NCBI GenBank assembly: GCA_937911045.1
Contig: CALEPX010000024.1
Coordinates: 1-6,805 of the forward strand
Source of the DNA: an uncultured Fretibacterium sp.
GTDB taxonomy: Bacteria; Synergistota; Synergistia; Synergistales; Aminobacteriaceae
DNA: 6,805 bases
Direction: 5' to 3'
Part shown: in pieces, positions 1 to 6,298 of the stretch
How the letters are laid out: each line of letters begins with the position of its first letter
Position numbering within the stretch: the stretch's first letter is position 1
Program-made: the position numbers and the translations under genes
Notes under the pieces: model-generated
Seen by the model: the letters and a program-made list of their open reading frames with translations, nothing else
Told to the model about the DNA's origin: nothing
The model's database searches: none

Positions 1-141
1 AAGCGTTACGGCTTCGTTTATGTCAGCAAGTATGATGACAGCACAGGAGACTTGAAGCGCATTCGCAAAGACAGCTTTTACTGGTACAAGAAAGTTATCG
101 CAACAAACGGCAGGGATTTAGAATTAGAGCCTGAACACTAA
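1..141 (+). CDS. Glycoside hydrolase family 1 (6-phospho-beta-glucosidase-like), C-terminal fragment
   Basis: The window opens inside this gene. Frame 1 gives 46 residues beginning KRYGFVYVSK and ending in TAA. The pattern KRYGF-x-YV, a short acidic and glycine-containing turn, then SFYWYKKVIATNG is the standard C-terminal end of GH1 enzymes of the BglA/AscB type. Known members hydrolyse phosphorylated beta-glucosides such as cellobiose-6-phosphate in the cytoplasm after PTS uptake. The catalytic glutamates lie upstream of the window and cannot be checked, so the choice between 6-phospho-beta-glucosidase and plain beta-glucosidase rests only on tail similarity. The tail is of normal length for the family, so the gene appears intact at this end. 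It converges on the minus-strand monooxygenase-like gene. Confidence 0.85.
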   Translation, partial: KRYGFVYVSKYDDSTGDLKRIRKDSFYWYKKVIATNGRDLELEPEH

Positions 142-274
142 CCTGCTTCTGAAGTGATCACGCTGCATAGGTGCGCTGGATTGTCTGGCTGTAATAATTC
201 AATCTGGCGCGTCTTGTACGTGTCGGTCAAATTTATCCTGAACAAGTCAGCAGGAGACTTCTCACCACCCGATT

Positions 275-329
275 ACATACAAATAATCCCTCCCAAATTA
301 TCGCAATCTGAGAGGGATTATTCGTGTGT
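275..329. terminator. Long imperfect hairpin between convergent genes, possible bidirectional terminator
   Basis: The arms AATAATCCCTC (282-292) and GAGGGATTATT (312-322) are perfect reverse complements around a 19-base loop. Pairing continues outward to 275/329 with only a mismatch or wobble or two, giving an arm of about 18 bases. It lies just past the stop of the minus-strand monooxygenase-like gene and 3' of the plus-strand GH1 gene, where a shared terminator is expected. Neither side has a clean T-run; on the minus strand the stem is followed by TGTATGTAATC. Intrinsic termination is therefore uncertain. It could also be an mRNA 3' stabiliser or an interspersed palindrome. Confidence 0.45.
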
Positions 330-352
330 TATGCAAGTTCTTATGCAAGTTC
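329..352. repeat. Exact tandem duplication of a 12-base unit at a gene end
   Basis: TTATGCAAGTTC occurs at 329-340 and again, without a gap, at 341-352. On the minus strand each copy reads GAA CTT GCA TAA. The last three codons and stop of the monooxygenase-like gene are thus repeated in frame immediately after its stop. The unit is a multiple of three, so a second identical stop follows. Confidence 0.9.
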
Positions 353-628
353 TACAGTTTGTTCAATTATTGGGTCTTTCGCAAGTAACGGCATGAATGC
401 TCCGGCAAATTTCTGGAAATGTTCGGACGCATTGTGTGTGGCAATAGCTGCTTCGTCCTTCCAAACTTCAACGAAGAAATATTTGTTAGCGTCATTTTTC
501 CCCGTGTAAAGACCATAACTGACATTGCCGGATTCTTTTCGGGAGGCTTCGACGCATGGGGCTGCCAAATTCCGGAAAGCTTCGGAACATTCGGGCTTCG
601 TTTCAAACATAGCTATAATCGTTATCAT
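341..628 (-). CDS. Antibiotic biosynthesis monooxygenase-fold protein (putative quinol monooxygenase, YgiN-like)
   Basis: This 95-residue protein has the size and layout of the ABM domain, a small dimeric ferredoxin-like alpha/beta barrel. It starts with a beta strand (MITIIAMFETKPE), then a helix with conserved Glu and Ser-Gly (residues 13-34), a strand ending in a tyrosine-rich turn, then the hallmark FFVEVWKDEAAIATHNAS-EHF segment (residues 51-71), where His65 and His70 fall at positions conserved in the family. Known relatives oxidise quinols or polyphenols without a metal or flavin, but many members have no assigned substrate. The ATG at 628 is preceded by AGGAGG (637-642) with an 8-base spacer. 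It lies 28 bases after the reductase gene on the same strand, so the two are probably cotranscribed. A partner role in handling a quinone- or enone-like compound is inference. No signal peptide is visible, so it is likely cytoplasmic. Confidence 0.85.
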   Translation of the reverse strand: MITIIAMFETKPECSEAFRNLAAPCVEASRKESGNVSYGLYTGKNDANKYFFVEVWKDEAAIATHNASEHFQKFAGAFMPLLAKDPIIEQTVELA

Positions 629-656
629 GATTTTTTCCTCCTAGTAAACTAACTCG

Positions 657-2588
657 TTAAACATTTTTGCCTGCTTCATAACCTTCATGAGTGGCTTGAT
701 TGACTTTGCGCGCGCGAATTGCATCTCCGACAGCTGTGTAAGCGATACCTGCTGCGTCAAGTTCGGTTTTAAGCTCTTCATTCGAGCGATAACCAGTCGC
801 AACAATTACCGTGTCAGCCGGTGCGAAACATTTTTCACCGCTCTGAGTTTCGTAATCAACACCGTCGTCTTTAATCGCCAGAACTTTCACGCTCGTATGG
901 ACGGCAACTTTGCGATCCTCCAGATCTTTTTTCAAGTGCCAGTTCACAGCAATCGCAGCATCTTTTGCAATTTCGGGCAGCATTTCCAAAATCGTAACGT
1001 TACGCAGCATTTGTGCCAAGAAGTGTGCAGTTTCCGCGCCGACCTGACCTCCGCCGATTACGACACATTTAGCTCCCGGGAAAATTCTGCCTTCGAGTAT
1101 TTCCTGAGCGTTCGTTACAATCCGAGAATCTTTAATTCCCGGAATCGGTGGCACAGCTGGGTGTGAACCTGTAGCGACGATTACTTTGTCAAAATTGCCC
1201 TCACGAATCAAATCTGCTGTAGCCGGTGTATTATAGCGAATCTTTACGCCGAGTTTCTCGCACTGGACACGCTGCCAAACCAGAAAATCTGTAATCTCGC
1301 CCTTAGTCGGAGGAATCGCTGCAGTGTAGAAATTTCCGCCGTTATGATCCGTTCGTTCAAAAACCGTAACGTTATGACCTGCCCTCGCAGCAGCAATCGC
1401 AGCATAAAGTCCAGCAGGTCCAGCTCCGGCAATCGCAACGTTCTTAGGATTCGCAGCTTTCTGTATTCCGCCCTCGTATTCATGACCAAGTTCGGGATTC
1501 AATACGCAAGTGATAGGCTCGTCACCGAACAATACGCCAATGCAGCCGTCATTACAGCCAATGCAGCGACGAATATCTTCAAAACGACCGTCCCGAGCTT
1601 TATTGGGCATCTCAGGATCACAGAGCGACGCCCTGCCCATCGCAATAATATCAGCCTTCCCCGAAGCCAGAATTTCGTCCGCTAAAAACGGATCATTCAC
1701 TCGTGACACAGTTATAACCGGAATTTTCACGATTTCCCGGACTTGTTTCGCCCAATCCGTGAACCAACCGTGTGCGCTGTAACTTGACGCGACGTTCAAA
1801 TCGACTGAGAGATAATTCCCGACTGAAACGTGAATCATATCCAGACCGGCTTTTTCCATCATGACCGCGATTGCTTTGCTGTCCTCAATCGTGAGACCGC
1901 CTTCGACAAATTCGTCCGCTGAAATTCGCATGTCAATTATGAAATCATCGCCGCATTTTTTCCGGATGTCACTTATGATTTCACGGGCAAATCTCGTCCT
2001 GTTCCAGAAATTTCCGCCGTACTCATCAAGACGTTTGTTCGAATACGGTGAAAAGAATTGCGTTATCAAATAACCGTGCGCTCCGTGAATTTCTACGCCG
2101 TCAAAGCCGCATTTTTTCGCGCGTAATGCAGTGTCGCCGTACTTGCTGACCATTTCTTTGACTTCCTGAGTTGTGAACGGGATCGGAATCTCGTCGCCAA
2201 ACGGACACGCTATTGCACTCGATGAGCGGGTATGACAGCCTTCAGGAATCGCGGAAGTGTGAGTTTGTCTGCCACAGTGATAAATCTGCGCAATAATCGT
2301 CGTTCCATATTTGTGGACACGTTCAGGAAGTTTGCTGTGGCTCTCGATCTGATCGTCGTTCCAAAGTCCTGCCGTGCATGAAAATCCGTGTCCTTCCGGC
2401 GCAACATTATAATCCTCGGTGATAATAAGCCCCCAACCGCCTTTTGCTTTTGCCTCGTGATAAGCGATGAAGCGTTCTGTTGCAGTACCATCTTTGTTGC
2501 AAAAATCCGTGACCATCGCAGGAACTGCCAGACGATTCTTGATTGTGTGTCCCTTAATCGTTATCGGACTGAATACGTGATCAAACAT
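657..2588 (-). CDS. Old-yellow-enzyme-type NADH:flavin oxidoreductase with 4Fe-4S and FAD domains (FadH/enoate reductase/BaiCD-like)
   Basis: The 643-residue product follows the 2,4-dienoyl-CoA reductase plan. An FMN TIM barrel spans about residues 1-335, with HGAHGYLITQFFSP at 168-181 holding the probable catalytic Tyr173, and DMIHVSVG near 250. Next comes a 4Fe-4S site, C342-x2-C345-x3-C349-x11-C361, with family spacing. A two-dinucleotide-fold domain follows: GAGPAG at 388-393 for FAD and GGGQVGAE at 512-519 for NAD(P)H, with a late ATGYRSNEE motif. Relatives of 640-670 residues reduce carbon-carbon double bonds next to a carbonyl or CoA thioester, including fatty-acid dienes, 2-enoates and bile-acid enones. 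The substrate here cannot be read from sequence. All cofactor motifs are present, so it looks functional. I prefer the ATG at 2588 over the longer start at 2621 because a GGGGGAG lies 8 bases ahead of it and the protein then begins MFDHVFSPITI, as relatives do. It heads a unit with the monooxygenase-like gene and is divergent from an AraC regulator. Confidence 0.93.
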   Translation of the reverse strand: MFDHVFSPITIKGHTIKNRLAVPAMVTDFCNKDGTATERFIAYHEAKAKGGWGLIITEDYNVAPEGHGFSCTAGLWNDDQIESHSKLPERVHKYGTTIIAQIYHCGRQTHTSAIPEGCHTRSSSAIACPFGDEIPIPFTTQEVKEMVSKYGDTALRAKKCGFDGVEIHGAHGYLITQFFSPYSNKRLDEYGGNFWNRTRFAREIISDIRKKCGDDFIIDMRISADEFVEGGLTIEDSKAIAVMMEKAGLDMIHVSVGNYLSVDLNVASSYSAHGWFTDWAKQVREIVKIPVITVSRVNDPFLADEILASGKADIIAMGRASLCDPEMPNKARDGRFEDIRRCIGCNDGCIGVLFGDEPITCVLNPELGHEYEGGIQKAANPKNVAIAGAGPAGLYAAIAAARAGHNVTVFERTDHNGGNFYTAAIPPTKGEITDFLVWQRVQCEKLGVKIRYNTPATADLIREGNFDKVIVATGSHPAVPPIPGIKDSRIVTNAQEILEGRIFPGAKCVVIGGGQVGAETAHFLAQMLRNVTILEMLPEIAKDAAIAVNWHLKKDLEDRKVAVHTSVKVLAIKDDGVDYETQSGEKCFAPADTVIVATGYRSNEELKTELDAAGIAYTAVGDAIRARKVNQATHEGYEAGKNV

Positions 2589-2596
2589 GTTACTTT

Positions 2597-2603
2597 CTCC
2601 CCC
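2597..2603 (-). promoter_or_regulatory. Ribosome binding site deciding the reductase start
   Basis: On the minus strand GGGGGAG ends 8 bases before the ATG at 2588. The upstream in-frame ATG at 2621 would add 11 residues (MLRFEIGGESN) that relatives do not have. Confidence 0.7.
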
Positions 2604-2662
2604 TATTTCAAATCTGAGCATATGCGCCCGTAAAATTCTGCCGTTTATCAGCTTTCGGGGTT

Positions 2663-2668
2663 AATATA
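2663..2668 (-). promoter_or_regulatory. Possible -10 element of the reductase operon
   Basis: The minus strand reads TATATT here, about 75 bases upstream of the reductase ATG. The hexamer 17 bases upstream (TAGAAA, 2686-2691) is a poor -35. A reasonable -10 with a weak -35 would fit an activator-dependent promoter, and the divergent AraC-type protein is the obvious candidate. This is a weak call in an AT-rich stretch. Confidence 0.25.
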
Positions 2669-2710
2669 ACAAAAATTATGCGTATTTTCTATTCCAATTA
2701 TTTGCCATCT

Positions 2711-2726
2711 TGTGATAAAATTCTCA
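2711..2726 (+). promoter_or_regulatory. CRP-like dyad overlapping a possible extended -10 of the araC-type gene
   Basis: TGTGA (2711-2715), six bases, then TCTCA (2722-2726) matches the CRP consensus TGTGA-N6-TCACA at nine of ten positions. The overlapping TGATAAAAT (2713-2721) resembles an extended -10 (TG-N-TAAAAT) about 80 bases upstream of the AraC-type ATG, with no convincing -35. A protein bound here could block or tune the promoter. A chance match in AT-rich DNA is possible. Confidence 0.3.
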
Positions 2727-2791
2727 AAAATTAGTCGGCATTTACGGATTTTTCAAGAGAGACTGATTCAGAAATCTTGCTCAAAATTCTG

Positions 2792-2798
2792 AAGGAGG
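2792..2798 (+). promoter_or_regulatory. Ribosome binding site deciding the AraC-type start
   Basis: AAGGAGG lies 5 bases before the ATG at 2804. An upstream in-frame TTG at 2777 would place this sequence inside the coding region, so the ATG is preferred. Confidence 0.75.
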
Positions 2799-2803
2799 CA
2801 AAA

Positions 2804-3664
2804 ATGTATTCGGCAAATTTCGAACATATGCGCGTAACCGGTGAATTTGATTCGTCATGGCTGTCAAGTCTGAATCATGTTCAGGCGGAAAAGCAATCTA
2901 AATGGTTATTTCACATGCACACTCATGATAATTTACTCGAAATTTCCTACGTGATTTCCGGTAAAGGGACGCTTTATTGCTCGGGGAAATTTTACGAACT
3001 GCTGGCTGGTGACATCGTGATTAAAAATCCTGGCATTCAACACGCCGAAAGTTCTGACGCGAAAAATCCAATCGAACAAGCTTGTCTTTTAATCGACGGC
3101 TTATCAATGCACAACGAATTTCCGCTTGGCAATCTGCCTCCAGTTGTTCACGCGAAAAAACATCGTCAGTTACTGGACGCGCTGATAAACGAAATTCTGC
3201 ACGAAACTCGACGTCAAAATCTGGAATACGCAAATTACATGCTCAGAACGATTCTTTACGTTTGCCGTGACGAAGTGAAAAATACTGTCTCAGAAAAAGA
3301 ACGTGTCGAGAAAGGAGACTTAATTGAACAAATTCGCGCATATCTCGACGTAAATTTTGCGGCTGACATATCACTGAATGACATTGCGGAGAAATTTCAC
3401 ATCAGCATGTATCATTTAGCCAGACAGTTCAAGAAATATACCGGCTTCACAATTAACGATTATCTCGTGAGCTGCCGGATCGGTGAATCTCAGCGACGCT
3501 TGATTTACAAATCCGACAGCATCAACGAAATTGCTAGAAAAAGCGGTTTTCACAGTATTGCCTATTTCTACGCATGTTTCCGCAAAAAAGTCGGCTGCAC
3601 TCCGGCGGAATACAGACTCTTTTACGACCGGAAAACAGATTCTCACTCGGCGAACTTGAATTGA
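2804..3664 (+). CDS. AraC-family transcriptional regulator with N-terminal cupin-like domain
   Basis: The 286-residue protein has the usual AraC size and two-part plan. Residues about 30-90 look like the cupin sensor: HMHTHDNLLEISYVISGKG followed by a glycine turn and GDIVIKNPGIQHAE, with His37, His39, His41, Glu46 and His80 at metal- or ligand-site-like positions. Residues about 171-275 are the DNA-binding domain with two helix-turn-helix units: ISLNDIAEKFHISMYHLARQ from 189, and SINEIARKSGFHSIAYFYAC from 239, running into FRKKVGCTPAEYR, the AraC signature. Proteins of this type bind a small ligand and usually activate nearby genes. Being divergent from the reductase-monooxygenase unit suggests it controls that unit and perhaps itself. 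The effector is unknown. Its last 22 bases overlap the 3' end of the convergent hydrolase gene. Confidence 0.92.
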   Translation: MYSANFEHMRVTGEFDSSWLSSLNHVQAEKQSKWLFHMHTHDNLLEISYVISGKGTLYCSGKFYELLAGDIVIKNPGIQHAESSDAKNPIEQACLLIDGLSMHNEFPLGNLPPVVHAKKHRQLLDALINEILHETRRQNLEYANYMLRTILYVCRDEVKNTVSEKERVEKGDLIEQIRAYLDVNFAADISLNDIAEKFHISMYHLARQFKKYTGFTINDYLVSCRIGESQRRLIYKSDSINEIARKSGFHSIAYFYACFRKKVGCTPAEYRLFYDRKTDSHSANLN

Positions 3665-4581
3665 TTGTTATAATCGACTTTGCTGCTCGGCTTCAAATCC
3701 CCGAGTTCAGTGTAAATAAACGGTTTCACAACGTCCCAGACCAAAGCAAAATTCTCGTGAAAAGCATCATGCCATGAGTTGGGAACGATGAATAATCGCG
3801 AATTTTTGATTGACTGGTGAGCTTCAAGAACTGTAGCTACTGGTGCGTGATCGTCCTCATCTCCTGCTATCAAAAGTACTGGACAATATATTTGCCCGAA
3901 TAATTCTGCATTTACTTCCATATTTTCCCAGAACTTCATGTAATCGTTAAGAAATTCCTGCCAACGTTCAGGTTCAGGACGGATTGCTTTCTGTTGGGCG
4001 ATAAAAATCTTGTCCGTTGCCTCCAAAGCTGACAGAGGCATCTCACCGTGAAAGAATCCTTTTCTCAGGCTTCCAGCACCAATCGCGATTACTCGTTCGA
4101 CCGATTCCGGATACATCGCAGCAACTTTGTACGCCGTGTAGGCTCCATCACTGAACCCGATGATTATTGCCGGTTGATCAGTTACTTCACGCATTACAGC
4201 GAACATATCATTAGCTTTTTGTTCGAATGACAGCGGATTTTTCCCGATTTCTGAGTGTCCATGACCGCGAGTTGAAACTGACACGACTTTGTAATCATTT
4301 CTGAGAGCGTCGATGAACTGTCCCATCTCATACGCGAACCCAACTCCGCCGCCGTGAAAGACAAATACTGGTTTGCCGTCACCGTAGACTTCGTAATAAA
4401 TTCTTGCGTCATCAGCTTGAACGTAATGACCGGCATTAGCGTTATCCCCATATGGAACAGAACTCACAGTCACAGACTCAGGCTGCATAAAATATCTCAA
4501 GTTTTCCGCGACTGAAGAACCGTGCATACACTCAAGGACGAATGCGCACGAAGCTATAACTGCTAAAAACTTCTTTTGCAA
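3643..4581 (-). CDS. Alpha/beta hydrolase with signal peptide, TTG start
   Basis: From the TTG at 4581 the product has 312 residues. It begins MQKKFLAVIASCAFVLECMH, two lysines then a hydrophobic core, with a likely signal-peptidase I site after SSVA (residue 25). It is therefore probably exported to the periplasm or cell surface; the cysteine context LEC is not a good lipobox. The mature part is an alpha/beta hydrolase: oxyanion segment FHGGG at 75-79, RGHGHS at 105-110, nucleophile elbow GFSDG with Ser144, acid loop LLIAGDEDDHAP (Asp241, Asp243 or Asp244) and His271 in SWHDAFHEN. The full catalytic triad can thus be placed. Esterase, lipase-like or lactonase activity is likely, but the substrate is not readable. 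An open frame continues to an ATG at 4668, but it would run the ribosome site and a good promoter through coding sequence and bury the signal peptide. It overlaps the AraC-type gene tail by 22 bases. Confidence 0.88.
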   Translation of the reverse strand: MQKKFLAVIASCAFVLECMHGSSVAENLRYFMQPESVTVSSVPYGDNANAGHYVQADDARIYYEVYGDGKPVFVFHGGGVGFAYEMGQFIDALRNDYKVVSVSTRGHGHSEIGKNPLSFEQKANDMFAVMREVTDQPAIIIGFSDGAYTAYKVAAMYPESVERVIAIGAGSLRKGFFHGEMPLSALEATDKIFIAQQKAIRPEPERWQEFLNDYMKFWENMEVNAELFGQIYCPVLLIAGDEDDHAPVATVLEAHQSIKNSRLFIVPNSWHDAFHENFALVWDVVKPFIYTELGDLKPSSKVDYNNQFKFAE

Positions 4582-4588
4582 ATTGACT

Positions 4589-4596
4589 ACCTCCTT
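4589..4596 (-). promoter_or_regulatory. Ribosome binding site deciding a TTG start
   Basis: The minus strand reads AAGGAGGT, an almost full anti-16S match, 7 bases before TTG at 4581. The first codons from that TTG encode a typical signal peptide, which together supports a non-ATG start. Confidence 0.8.
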
Positions 4597-4620
4597 CAAA
4601 TATATATAATTACGAAAGAT

Positions 4621-4649
4621 ATTATAACTTAATTTGCCGAAACTTTTAA
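4621..4649 (-). promoter_or_regulatory. Sigma-70-type promoter of the alpha/beta hydrolase gene
   Basis: On the minus strand TTAAAA (4644-4649) and a perfect TATAAT (4621-4626) are separated by 17 bases. This predicts a transcript start near 4614 and a leader of about 33 bases ahead of the TTG codon. The -35 matches TTGACA at four of six positions. I see no equally good promoter facing the cyclase gene in the same 96-base gap. Confidence 0.6.
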
Positions 4650-4677
4650 GTGCGAAAAAAGGAGCCAAACTCAGACC

Positions 4678-5316
4678 ATGAAAATAATCGACTTAACACA
4701 CACAATCTCGCCCGATATGCCTTGTTTCCCCGGAGATGAATCGCCACGATTTGAATCCGTCAGCAATTATGAGAAAGACGGTTTCAAAGAAAGTCTCATC
4801 ACCATAAGCTCACACACGGGAACGCACGTAGATCCGCCTGCGCATATTTTTCCAAACGGAAGGACTTTGGATTCATTCTCAATTTCGCAATTTGTCGGGA
4901 AAGCTCTTGTGATTGATTGTCGTGATGTGCGGGATTCGATTGAAATTGAACGGGTGAGACGCTATGGTGAGAAAGCAATTCTCGCGGATTTCTTGCTGTT
5001 CAATCTGGGCTGGGATAAACGATGGGGTTCGGAAAATTATTTCGGTGATTACCCTTGCATAAGCCCCGAAATTATCGATTTCGTGAAGGACACTCATAAA
5101 AAGGGAATTGGCTTTGACGTAATCAGCCTTGATGCGATTGCGGACTCAAATTTAGCACGGCACAAGGCGTTATTTCAAGATACGGATATTCTCAACTTCG
5201 AAAACCTGAAGAATTTAGCTCTGTGCGGAGATGATTTGTTCTGGTTCTTCGCATTGCCGCTGAAACTTGAAAATTGCGACGGTGCTCCGGTGAGGGCTAT
5301 AGCGTTTTGGGAATAA
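4678..5316 (+). CDS. Cyclase family protein (kynurenine formamidase/KynB-like metal-dependent hydrolase)
   Basis: The 212-residue protein opens MKIIDLTHTISPDMPCFPGD, the usual start of this family. It carries the signature HTGTHVDPPAH at 46-56, where His46, His50, Asp52 and His56 bind the metal in KynB-type enzymes. The C-terminal block LKLENCDGAPVRAIAFWE also fits the family, and the length is normal (about 200-260). Known members hydrolyse N-formylkynurenine or related amides and lactones; others were named as polyketide cyclases. No other kynurenine pathway gene is nearby, so the specific formamidase name is not safe. There is no signal peptide, so it is cytoplasmic. The ATG at 4678 is the only good start, though GGAG (4661-4664) is 13 bases upstream, a long spacing that suggests modest translation. 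It is divergent from the alpha/beta hydrolase and convergent with the LysR gene. Confidence 0.88.
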   Translation: MKIIDLTHTISPDMPCFPGDESPRFESVSNYEKDGFKESLITISSHTGTHVDPPAHIFPNGRTLDSFSISQFVGKALVIDCRDVRDSIEIERVRRYGEKAILADFLLFNLGWDKRWGSENYFGDYPCISPEIIDFVKDTHKKGIGFDVISLDAIADSNLARHKALFQDTDILNFENLKNLALCGDDLFWFFALPLKLENCDGAPVRAIAFWE

Positions 5317-5401
5317 ATAATCGAAATGACGATGATTATCCGTTGATTTGAATCGCGTTCCAATTTTCACAACAAACCGCTCCTGAATTTAACTCTGAGA
5401 T

Positions 5402-6289
5402 TTATGCCATAAATTCTGATTGTTCGCGATAAATTTTTTGTAACAGTTTGACAAAAGCATAGACATTTTCATTTTGTTCTCTTGCGTGTGTGCATAGTAC
5501 GCATGAGACTGTTTCTGGACAGTTGAACGTAGTCCATGCAAACTCGTCCTGATGATCGTTGAGAAATCCCGGCGCAAGACATATGCCTTTTTGGGCTGCA
5601 ACATTCGTTAAAGTCGTTTCGTGGTCATTGCTGTTGAAATAAGAAATATTAAGCGTTTCAATCACACGTTGCTGAACTAAACGAAGTTCTGGTGGTGAAC
5701 CTCCTCCGACCATTAATGTTCTGCCTTTGAGATCTTCGAGTTCTATAATTTTTTTCTGAGCTAAGATGTCGGTTTTTTCTGTAATGAGATAAATTCTGCT
5801 TTTGAAAAGTTTATGAATCTTTATGTCAGATATTCTTTTGACGTCAACTTCCATTGAGAATAATATGTCTTCTTCGCCTTTTAGAAATGACGACGGATCC
5901 GATAACGGCAAAAAATGCGGCGTAACAGAAACTCCCTCGTGTTCAGTCTCAAACTTTGTGATAGCTTCGGGTAAAAAATATAAAGCTGATCTCATAGGAA
6001 GTCCGATTGAAATGTTTGTTCTATAACGGGAGCTGAAATTTTGTCCTTGTTCAACAGCTCTTTTCAATTCACTGCGAATATTGCGGAGTGTCGTGCAGAA
6101 TTGTTCGCCAGCCGGTGTCAAAACTGTGCCTCTGACTGAACGTTCAAAAATCAAGAAGCCGACTTCATCTTCAACGAGTTTAATCTGATAACTCAATGAA
6201 GGTTGAGAAATAAATAAATTTTCAGCAGCTCTACTGAAGTTTTTTGTCTGAGATATTTCAAGTACGCAGTCAATTTGTTTTGTGTTCAT
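5402..6289 (-). CDS. LysR-family transcriptional regulator
   Basis: The 295-residue product has LysR length and layout. The N-terminal winged helix-turn-helix spans residues 1-62, with FSRAAENLFISQPSLSYQIK and then LVEDEVGFLIFERSVRG-x-VLTPAG, the family's most conserved stretch. A linker helix follows to about 90, then an effector-binding domain (about 92-290) of the periplasmic-binding type, opening ISIGLPMRSALYFLPEAI. LysR proteins bind DNA as tetramers and respond to a small ligand that is often a pathway intermediate. The gene is divergent from an aldo/keto reductase across 127 bases rich in inverted repeats, so control of that gene and of itself is the natural inference. The ATG at 6289 follows GGTGAGG, which matches the downstream part of the anti-Shine-Dalgarno complement; an ordinary AGGAGG is absent. 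Confidence 0.92.
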   Translation of the reverse strand: MNTKQIDCVLEISQTKNFSRAAENLFISQPSLSYQIKLVEDEVGFLIFERSVRGTVLTPAGEQFCTTLRNIRSELKRAVEQGQNFSSRYRTNISIGLPMRSALYFLPEAITKFETEHEGVSVTPHFLPLSDPSSFLKGEEDILFSMEVDVKRISDIKIHKLFKSRIYLITEKTDILAQKKIIELEDLKGRTLMVGGGSPPELRLVQQRVIETLNISYFNSNDHETTLTNVAAQKGICLAPGFLNDHQDEFAWTTFNCPETVSCVLCTHAREQNENVYAFVKLLQKIYREQSEFMA

Positions 6290-6298
6290 TGCCTCACC

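Noticed and set aside
154..396. An 80-codon plus-strand open frame in the gap after the GH1 gene
   Set aside because: It runs through the hairpin and into the antisense strand of the better supported ABM-fold gene, has no good ribosome site, and shows no recognisable domain. The gap holds the hairpin and nothing else I can support.
687..1166. A 159-codon plus-strand open frame
   Set aside because: It is antisense to the C-terminal dinucleotide-binding part of the reductase, whose motifs are unmistakable. The other long plus-strand frames between 1344 and 2073 are rejected for the same reason.
2589..2621. An 11-residue N-terminal extension of the reductase
   Set aside because: The ribosome site lies inside this extension, ahead of the ATG at 2588, and relatives begin at the equivalent of that ATG.
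2616..2834. Similar words around CATATGCGC near 2619 and 2825
   Set aside because: One copy lies inside the AraC-type coding region and the match is short with a differing base beside it, so chance is the simplest explanation.
4678..5316. Naming the cyclase-family gene kynB with a kynurenine role
   Set aside because: The metal-binding motif is shared by the whole cyclase family and no kynureninase or tryptophan dioxygenase is nearby, so the symbol would claim too much.
5317..5339. A hairpin after the cyclase gene (ATAATC 5317-5322 with GATTAT 5334-5339)
   Set aside because: The stem is only six mostly A-T pairs and has no T-run, so it is not a credible terminator. No other terminator is visible between the cyclase and LysR genes.
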